Shown: positions 18,901-28,149 of the stretch, one piece after another
How the letters are laid out: every line of letters begins with the position of its first letter
How positions within the stretch are numbered: the first letter of the stretch is position 1
Assembly (NCBI RefSeq): GCF_000003605.2
Contig: NW_003126884.1
Coordinates: 180,927 to 211,927 of the forward strand
From: Saccoglossus kowalevskii
Taxonomy: Eukaryota; Hemichordata; Enteropneusta; Harrimaniidae
Reading direction: 5' to 3'
Length of the DNA stretch: 31,001 bases
Notes under the pieces: generated by a model
Seen by the model: the letters and a program-made list of their open reading frames with translations, nothing else
The model's database searches: none
Told to the model about the DNA's origin: nothing
Program-made: the position numbers and the translations under genes

Positions 18901-19164
18901 TGCTTTTTGACCATACTACTATATCTCTGTACTTGAACCAAGACAAAGAAAATTCAGTTTGGAGACAAAAAATGCATGAATAGCTTGTCCTGTTTAATTT
19001 CTGGCCATATATTTCGATTTTGGAAAAGTAATTTAATACATCTAATTTGCCATTTATTCACTCTAAATTACTAACTATGCTTTTAGATGAAGATAAATGA
19101 TAAGATTTAGATAAAGAAAATATGAAAGAAAAATCTGACGTACATGGGGATAGCACGCTACACG

Positions 19165-19306
19165 TAACAGCTACCATTTGAAGAAAAAAAAATCACCAAC
19201 GAAATATGAAATCATGCACATCCCATGGAACATTGTAACAGCTACCATTTGAAGAAAAAAAATCACCAACGAAATATGAAATCATGCACATCCCATGGAA
19301 CATTGG
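19165..19306. repeat. Perfect 71-bp tandem duplication
   Basis: TAACAGCTACCATTTGAAG through CATCCCATGGAACATTG occurs at 19165-19235 and 19236-19306 with no difference that I can see. It is recent, or an assembly duplication. Confidence 0.92.
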
Positions 19307-19309
19307 AAA

Positions 19310-20130
19310 AATAATGGGGTTTGGTAGGGTAGGTATTGTTGGTTGAATCAGAATTATTAATACAGTTGGAGGGTCAAACACATATGAAGCTCCATTGCTG
19401 TCCCCACGATTGACGTGCCACGACTCGAATGACAAATGAATTATAGTCATATGATCCAGTCTGTTGATGGTGCATCCGCTTCCTCTTTGTTTTAAATTCA
19501 GTATCCACAAATTATCCTTGAAAGCGTGTAACACGAAATGCCAAACGGATTTTTTTAGATACATTATTGAAAATCTTGCCCATATTATTACAAATCAAAT
19601 AGATGGGATTTTGATCTGTGTCTTCGCACTTTGTCTTAAAATAAAAAAAATAATTGAATGTTAATATATAACACACATATATTTTATTTGATTTTGATTA
19701 AATCCTAGACGCCAGACACATCATTGTCTGTTTTTATTCATTTTGAATACTCACATTTTCTAATTTCTACTGGTACATACAAAACAAATATAGGAATAAT
19801 TTAATGGGGTTACAAATCCCATATCACATATTTTCTAGTTCTAGATTCATATTCATAAGTTAACTATTGTATACACTCCCACGGCAATTTAGAGTAATGC
19901 ATTTATGAATAAAGAATACACATAAGTTAGCTGGTCTGCAAATAGTACACACAAATTCAATCGAATTATATTATTAAGTATATTTATTTTTTTTAGTGTG
20001 AAAGCTGCACCAGTGTGGATCATACTGCACAGTGATATGTGTGTTGCGTGTGTGTGTGTGCATGCGCCCGGACCTGTATCTTAGACATTCCGGGACTGAT
20101 TAAATTCAAACTTCACACATACACAATAAA
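19310..20130. other. No gene recognised
   Basis: AT-rich sequence with a short TG run at about 20048-20060. Nothing coding or structured seen. Confidence 0.45.
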
Positions 20131-20139
20131 TAATATTAT

Positions 20140-20505
20140 ATATATGCACATCAATTTGTTTCACAATCCGATTCAAAATGGCCGATTGGCGGCCATTTTT
20201 TGTGCAGAAAAATATTTGAAAACACGCATTTCTGGCATTCCATACCCGGATCTCAGATGTTTACATATGGCGACCATTTTGTTTCAATGAATAAGGTCCT
20301 AGTGGCATGTTGTTGACATGCTTCGACTGATTATGTTAAAGTTGTATATATTCATTATACATCATATCATAGATATACATGGTTTCATGATCCGATTCAA
20401 AATGGCCGAATGGTGGCCATTTTGTGGCTAAAACTTCATCAGAAAATCAAGCATTTCTGGCATTCCAGAACCGGATCTTGATCTTTCATGTATGGCTTGT
20501 ATTAA
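20140..20505. repeat. Two copies of a 224-bp-spaced repeat with a hairpin core
   Basis: CCGATTCAAAATGGCCGA at 20168 and 20392, each followed by TGG(C/T)GGCCATTTT and, further on, GCATTTCTGGCATTCCA and CCGGATCT. AAAATGGCC...GGCCATTTT is an inverted core able to form a hairpin. Typical of high-copy invertebrate repeats; an identity is not assigned. Confidence 0.75.
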
Positions 20506-20519
20506 TCAGATTGTTATTG

Positions 20520-21110
20520 TTTTCATGCCAAACCTGTGTCAAATACAAGTGGTTTATGAAATAATACTTTATTGTAGCAAGATACAACATAGAAATTTGT
20601 TTTAAAATTACGGTATTGTAGAAAGAAAAATACCTATTTAGAAACATTTTGGTCTCAGATGATGCTCAATTACGTACACCACACTGTTGTCTTATTTGCT
20701 GTCCACATAGATACAAAACCGTGACATATTTTGTCAGCTACTATTGTGAATCAGGCTATGCACCTTGCCCAAGACTGAGTAGCTTTAATCAAGGTGCAAC
20801 AGAGTAGGGGGATATAGTTATTCCTTAGTTATTGAATACGTTGGCCCACATCAACATCAGCAGGTGGATCCTCCAGCGATTGGGCCACCGGGTTGTCTGC
20901 TGGAGATTTCTGGGGAAAAAACACCCATGTATTAGAGTGTTATGCATTGAATTAATTATGAGCAAATGAAAAAGCACTTTTGTATTTATGTAAATAACAT
21001 ATGTTCAGCATTGTGCAGTTGCACCTATTGCTGACCTTTTTAATGTTATCGTTTTTTTTGTGGTATGAGTTCGAAACACTCATTCAGGCTGTCGCCCTTG
21101 TGCATTTTAC
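20520..21110. other. No gene recognised
   Basis: AT-rich, no exon or repeat seen. Confidence 0.45.
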
Positions 21111-22649
21111 TTAAAGGGGAAGTCAAGCCAAACAACACTATGACCCCCCAAGAAAAAGCTCCACAAATGTAGTAGAATGCAATTTACAGTTTTTTTATAT
21201 CACTTTTCATTCTCTAGATATTCAACATTTCATCAGTATTATGTAGTCAGCCATCTTGATTTTCAAGCAAAGGATCATGGGTAAAGTATGGCATCACAGA
21301 GTCTGTTGTCAGAAATTGAGAAAATGATTTCATCTATAACATGGGGAATACTGATGCGAATTAGTTCAAATTTTCGTTATGCATATAACTCTTGTATATG
21401 ATTATAGTAATGTAAATTAGAATGTTACAAATACACATAAAGTGAAGATATTGCCAAAAACGTTAAAAAAATAAAAATCGTTATTTTTGTTGTGAAATAT
21501 AGAATGACACTTTTTTGTCCACTTTTTATGGTCAACAAGTAATATATCACCTATATAACCTACTTACAACGGTAAATTGTATACAATATAAGGAAATTTG
21601 AGCATTTGGTAGAAAAACATAAAAATAAATATTTTCAGTTCTGTTTCCATGACAACTATTTTATAAGCATGTTTGGCACCAGTACATGTATGCTACCCTG
21701 TTTTAAACTTTCAGCCAATTTAAAGTTCAACTTTTGAAGTTATAAATGACAACAGACTCTATGATGTCATACTTTACCCATAATCCTTTGCTGAAGAATC
21801 AAGATGGCGGTCTACATAAATTGATGAAAAATTGAATATCTAGAGAATGAGAAGTGATATAAAAAAAACTGTAAATTGTATCAGGGGTAAAATCTTTCTC
21901 TCTCTGGGTTCTCCACACTTGCCAGGGGGAAAACTCGTCTCGTCTCTATATCTCGTCCCCTTGAGGTATGGGATCGGGAAGTCACTTATACTTTACAGTC
22001 AAATAAGGCACACACAACGAAATACGTTTTAGCTCTCGTCTTAGTCGGTTAATCGAGCACTCTATAAGACACAGCGCCCTGAGGAAAAGTCCCCAAGACT
22101 CTCACAAGGCTGAACCAAGACTCGCCCAAGACTGGACTGCGTCAAGGCTCGCCCCAAGACTCTTTTAGACTGGACTCGACTGCACTCTCTCTACTGCGTC
22201 TCTCGACCGCGTCTATCGTGCTGTGCTCCCCAAGACCAACTCAAAACTCTCTTTATTCATTTTCAAAACTCTAACCAATTACAAAACAGTAAAAGACTCT
22301 AGGGCGTAACCTTCAATCATAAAGCCAATCACACTAAGTACTGAATACGTCATATCTTTTGATAAATCGTTCACTACATTAATAACTATGGATATAAACT
22401 GTCAGAATGAGTAGTCTAAAAAGCGGCGGTTATCTGGTAATTAGTTCCAAATCACTGAGCCAAGTTCCGTCCAAAACTTCAAATAGACCTAAACGATGAC
22501 AGACATAACACAGCAATTCAGCTAATAATCAACTAATTAAGTCGGTTAACAGATACGCGAAAACAAATTCATGACAATTGCATGTCCTTACATTTGCCGA
22601 GCTCTTCCATCAAGGAGTATTATGTTGTTAGCCTTGACTTTCACTTTAA
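21111..22649. mobile_element. TTAA-flanked inverted-repeat DNA element (MITE), split by a solo LTR
   Basis: A left arm of about 200 bases (21111-21312) is the reverse complement of a right arm split into 21748-21878 and 22581-22649. Landmarks: AATTTACAGTTTTTTTATATCA, TCTCTAGATATTCAA, AAGATGGC (right) / GCCATCTTGATT (left), CTTTACCCAT and CAACAGACTC. Both outer ends are TTAA (21111-21114 and 22646-22649), as for piggyBac-like targets. The interior (21313-21747) is non-coding. Without the LTR it is about 0.84 kb. Non-autonomous; family not assigned. Confidence 0.85.
21879..22576 (-). mobile_element. Solo LTR 1 (698 bp), nested in the MITE
   Basis: Bounded by a perfect 4-bp target duplication ATTG (21875-21878 and 22577-22580). 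On the minus strand it starts TGTCATGAATTTG, has AATAAA (plus 22252-22257) near the middle and ends CCCCTGATA. About 90% alike to 24024-24673 apart from short indels. No coding content. A TG...TA end instead of TG...CA is unusual, so a non-autonomous DNA element with 4-bp duplication is the alternative; the AATAAA and similarity to the element at 3830-5978 favour an LTR. Confidence 0.7.
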
Positions 22650-24019
22650 CTTACCAATTACGTTTTGTTTAGACTAGTTCAAAATCAAATTGTCTTTCAC
22701 TATTATATTGTTATGTAGCTAATTATAATAGTTCGGCATGTAGAAATGTAAAGCTCCTAATGATCTCTTGCATGTAACTGTTAAGTAAGCGTTAACGTCT
22801 TAGTAGTCATCATCTTGTACGGAACCCTCAAATACTGTAAGATGTTCCAGCTATGTTTTACTTAGATAGGAATACTTCACTTCTGGGACATTCCAATTGA
22901 TACTAGTGTTATGCTGGCTTAATATTTTTCCTGTGTCAATAGTAAAGTCTATGTTTGTACTTCTTGAACAAAGTACCAAAAGCTGTAAATTGTATCACTT
23001 TAACACACAATTTCTACTCATTGTATACATAATAAATTACCAGCGGTTGCTAATAATAGTCCAATCATAGGCCGACAATCGTCAGAATCGTTATGATGTA
23101 GTGGCATTCAATCAATTAATGTCAACAAGTTAGTAATTCCCCGTAGGCTAGTTACTACTACCACTACCCCGATTATGGATGATACTTTACTCCTCGGTCT
23201 TGGTAATGTAATCCCCACAGTCCCATGTTTTTCTTTCTTAAAACTGACTTGAAATGAATAAATCAAACTTCCAACAGTCGAGCATCATTCCCGTTACTCA
23301 CAATCACAGCATAAAGGACTTTTTCAGTCACCCAAGTATAACTCTCTTTCCGAGTATCGGCACGTTACTAGTCAAGAATGTATCAGTCTAACACACAAAC
23401 TTACACTTATATTATATACTTTTACCTGTAGTTGCTAAGAATAGCCCAATCATTACTCATGCCTTTTTACTTAATCTATGATTTAATATTTCATAACACT
23501 TAATAGGATAGACCAGTCAAATATTACGACATTCCGTCGAAACTTTTAACTGTAGCTTAGAGAGGATATGACGCACCACTCACTAATCAAATTCTACAAG
23601 TCAATGTCGCTGGTACTGTGTGTCTACTGTTTACACAACACACGTACTACAAAGAATGACCAGCATCCGTCTTGGCTTTCATTTATAATAAGCGAGCAAA
23701 CCTGTGTTCACGTAGTCAGATTACACAATGTAATGACACTTCACTTGACCAGTTGTGCTGTTGATAGTCTTGTGTTCCACCTAAATTAATTTAACTAGCA
23801 CCACAATGCACTTGATTCCGATACATTATACTCTACATTAGACATTGAATCCATGCAGAGACCAGTTCGTATATCTGCCACAAACAAATGATTACATTTT
23901 AAATAAACACACGTATTACGTTTGCAGTGACCTGTTATATGAAATTCATGGTACAACAGTTCGTTCAGGAAGTATCATATTACTGACAGCATACTACATG
24001 TTTAATGTACTGATTGGTT
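22650..24019. other. No gene; diverged local duplication
   Basis: Segments 22990-23072 and 23379-23458 resemble each other (AACACACAA, ACCTGTAGTTGCTAAGAATAG versus ACCAGCGGTTGCTAATAATAG, CCCAATCAT), a diverged repeat spaced about 390 bases. From about 23890 the sequence belongs to the duplicated block matching 700-840. No exon recognised. Confidence 0.5.
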
Positions 24020-24023
24020 GCAT

Positions 24024-24673
24024 TATCAGGGGGAAATTCTCTTCTCTCTGGGTTCTTTACACTTGCCAGGGGGGAATCTCGTCTCGTCTCTATATCTCGT
24101 CCCCTTGAGGTACGGGATCGGGAATGTCACTTTAACTTTACAGTCAAATAAGACACACACAACGAAATACGTTTCAGCTCTCGTCTTAGTCGGTCAATCG
24201 AGCACTCTATCAGACACAGCGCCCTGGGGAAAAAGTCCCCAAGACTATCCAAGGCTGAACCAAGACTTGCCCAAGACTGGACTGCCTCAAGGCTCGCCCC
24301 TGGACTGGACTTTCGACTGCGTCTGTCGTGGAGTATTCGCCAAGACCAACTCAAACTCTCTTTATTCATTTTCAAAACTCTAACCAATTACAAAGCAGTA
24401 AAAAGACTCTAGGGCGTAACCTTCAATCATAAAGCCAATCACACTAAGTACTGAATACGTCATATCTTTTGATTAATCGTTCACTACATTAATAACTATG
24501 GATACCAACTGTCAGAATCGCGACGGTTATCTGGTAATTAGTTCCAAATCACTGAGCCAAGTTCCGTCCAAAACTTCAAATAGGCCTGAACGATGACAGA
24601 CATAACACAGCAATTCAGCTAATAATCAGCTAATTGAGTCGGTCAACAGATACGCAAAAACAAATTCATGACA
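24024..24673 (-). mobile_element. Solo LTR 2 (650 bp) just downstream of gene B
   Basis: Flanked by a perfect 4-bp duplication GCAT (24020-24023 and 24674-24677). On the minus strand it runs TGTCATGAATTTG ... CCCCCTGATA, with AATAAA at plus 24361-24366. It is absent from the corresponding site in the A block (about 840-880). It lies 29 bases past the gene B stop and points the same way. The open frames seen inside on both strands are not conserved with solo LTR 1 and are not genes. Confidence 0.75.
24361..24366 (-). terminator. AATAAA inside solo LTR 2, candidate polyadenylation signal for gene B
   Basis: First AATAAA I see on the minus strand downstream of the gene B stop, about 340 bases past it. 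The equivalent LTR-internal signal is also present in solo LTR 1. Confidence 0.4.
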
Positions 24674-24702
24674 GCATGCACATATAGAGAGACAGTGTTA
24701 TC

Positions 24703-24818
24703 TCATAATTTGCTTGATGATTTTAAATTATTTTGGAAAAACTGAAGAATATGTTTCCAGCTGTCTTCTTGTGCTCTTGCATGTGGCTTGGGTCTCCCTC
24801 CACACATTACGTTTATAT
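24703..24818 (-). CDS. Gene B last exon with SKL
   Basis: 116 nt including [23 protein letters not shown] then [13 protein letters not shown] and stop; one residue (S to N) differs from gene A. Acceptor ATCACAAG|ATATAA. Confidence 0.86.
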
Positions 24819-27800
24819 CTTGTGATATAAAAAAAAGACAATTGAAGTTATTAGTAAACTAAATAAATATTTTGAATAGTATAGTGTTGGTAAATTTATT
24901 TATACATCGATAGTAATCTATTAATCAAACCATATGCATGGAAAGTATCAATCAATCTGGCAATATCAGACATAACCAAAAAATGAACATATATTAATGA
25001 CATTTACCAACATACAAATATTCTAGCATTCATTATACTATTAAATATGATGTATAGTCATTGTAAAATTGAAAGTTTCAGATTAAACACACATAACACA
25101 CAATAATACACTCTTATGAACTAGTATGTGACACTTTGCAAAATAAACATTTTAGCATGACGTAGCAGGCACCATAGAATCGATTCATAGTTCTGCCACA
25201 AATTGAATATCCAGTAGATAATATTCTGATACAATCAAACAAACAAACAAACAAACAAACAAGTCATTCACTTCGGAACCTTCGATCAGTGCACAACCCG
25301 AAATTTTCGTACGTACGGTCAGGGAAATATGTTCATGAATATGTTACACTGGAAATGTCACACACATCAAGACATTTAAAAAACAAAACAAGATGTGATG
25401 TACATTATCTTTTTCCCTGTCCTTGGGTATAACATTAAGGACAAACGTAAAGAAAAGACCCCCTTTAACAGCTGCAGAAACCTAAAATTCAGTCTTCAAA
25501 AATACTCAAATTACCTAATCAAAATTGTGAATGAATGAAGGTATGTAGTTTGTATTATGTATGTTAAAAATTGTAGAACTTGAAAGGTTGAAAGGTAGAT
25601 GGTATGAGATTTTAAAGTGGCTGAGCCAATCATTACTCACCATGATGCTCTGCTTCATTTTACATTTCTGTAAATTGTGCACATTGTGTGAATGTATATA
25701 CCCTAGTGCTACAAAACACAACGTTTTGTTTTTGTTTTTGTGCACTCGGGCATGGTCAATTTAATACGATGGCCTTGTAATAAGATGATACTCACTTTTA
25801 AACCAACAGGGGAACAAACCACTAAATGGCGTATTTGGTGGTTGAACAAGATGGCCAGCTCCTGGATAGTATAAGTAGCGATAATTGGACTTGTTAAGTG
25901 ATCTAATTTGTTTGATTGCTTCTTCTGCATAAAATGGAGTTTTACAAAGCAGGTCATCTCCAACAGCAATCCACAACATCTCTGCTTTCACTCTGCTGAA
26001 CTGAAAAGTAGTGAGAAAGTGGGAGACGTAGGGACAGAGCAGGCAGGTAATGTTTGATCTTAATCATATGTAATGCAATGAAGCCATTAAATTTCATTGG
26101 AAACACACATTGTATTAGCCAAACTTGGTGCTTGGTCGTTTTGATTTAAATATTAAATTGATTACAAATATTCTTACATCAAAAACAGCTTCATCAACAG
26201 GATCATCCACGATTTCCAAACAACATGCATTGTCATCTATAATGACGAGTTTACTGTTGTCATATCTGTTATAAAGTAATCAAACAACATATATAGCGTT
26301 AATTGTGAATTTCAGCGGTTTTCCGGAAGTAGACGACTATTAAAGGAAGACAAAGCTCTGTTTTTTTGGTTTTTTTTCGAGTTCACAATTGATATACATA
26401 ACTATTACATTTTATAATGTAATATATATAACATTTTAGTTGTATCAGTGTTTTTGTGTTATTTACTTCTCCCCTTCACAACACGACAATGACAATAACA
26501 AAATACATACCCAGTATATGGCAGTGTTTGACCTCTATATTTCATTGCACTGCCTGTATGCATATGCGCCCCATTTATACTGACCACTGCATTTACCTTA
26601 TATTCGGGTTCAAGAATATGCAATATTAATATACAGTAATAATAGTAATACATTTTGTATTTTTTCACACAAACATATTATTAATTGGTCTATTGTACAT
26701 ATTAATTGTCTCTAGTTTCTGAAATAATCAGAAAATCCATAATAGGTGCAAACACAACATATTTACAGTTCAAATTATTCATCAATTACATCTAGTGTGC
26801 ATGCTTATTACTGATCGATCTAGCAGCTTTCGGTTGTCCGATCATTTTGTCTATTTCGTAGCGTATATATTATATAAGTAAGTGTTCAATTCACTGTGAG
26901 ATCTGAATTATTTTTTGGACGAATTGATATATTTTCAGGTTTTACATTGTTGGCAGTTGATAAACTTGCATAATAAAAGTGCATAGTTTACCATAAATAC
27001 GTTTGTATGCACACCATTTTAAAAGTACCCTTCCAAGTATATCTAGCACTCATATGAGTTGCTTTAATATTATAATATTTTATATGTTCCATACATTCGA
27101 ATACTATTGAAATATCGTTGCCAATTTGTAATATTGATGAAAATAAATGAATGGTTTGGAATCAATCTGGATGTTCCTCACACACTTTGCAATTTCAACC
27201 CTCCATCACTACTGGTAGACAAGAAAGATTCTGTTCAATGCAGTGCACATTATATATTACAATCCGCTTATTGGATTTCAAAGCATCAGTTTCTCCGCAA
27301 GCCAATCTGTGACTATGATTTTCGTAATAATGTCCACATTGTTAAAAAAATAACAAAAAATGACCAACTATGGAGAGCTTGAAAGTACATTATATATACA
27401 TATAGATACACAATTATTTTAATCACTTTTTAAATATCACTTGACAAAGCAACAATTCCAGCATCCGCTGGTATGTTTATCAAAGATGAATTATTATTGT
27501 TGATGTATAATAGGTCATACTTTGTCAGGAAAATACACTGCCATTGTAACTGCAAGCTCTGCTCCTTTTGACAGACCTATTGTTCCTATGCCTCCAGTCA
27601 TGACACATTCTTGACCAGTGAACCAATTGATGGATTCCTGTTGAAAAATATTATCATCTAACCCATAAATTGACGCCGATGTTTGATGCATTATTGGGAG
27701 GTATTGATGAATATAATGAATTTAACCCTTTCTTTCTAGATAAGTTAATTTATAGTTAAAGAGTTCTTGTGATATTGTGATTTTGTAACGTCTTTGGAAG

Positions 27801-28111
27801 TGACTGTGGATTGTAATGCCTATCTTTATCCTTGTTTGGATTAGAAAAAGTTTTCATTATCTCCTGGGACCCTTGATTTTGAAGGTTGAATTAGTTCTGG
27901 TATTATGTCCTTTATGAATTTTTGCATGTGTACATTTGTTCGTAACACAATACTTTTCTTCCATTACAGTTGGTAGCATTGTTATATCTCCACTGAATGA
28001 AAGACGGCAAATGCGACTCGTAAACAGACGCGTTCCTAATCCCCTCGTCACACTGTCATGTATGCCAGTGGCTTTAGTGTTCTAGTAAGGCAACATAACA
28101 TCATCACACAC

Positions 28112-28149
<38 letters not shown>

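Noticed and set aside
18489-18936. Overlapping frames of 107-132 codons
   Set aside because: Produced by the degenerate T-rich tandem repeat, with low-complexity Phe/Leu composition and frames on both strands.
24018-24387. Open frames on both strands in solo LTR 2
   Set aside because: Not maintained in solo LTR 1 because of indels; non-coding LTR sequence.
27107-27382. 91-codon plus-strand frame in a gene B intron
   Set aside because: Looks somewhat protein-like but has no ATG at its listed start, no recognised domain and no counterpart in the gene A intron. I cannot support it as a gene.
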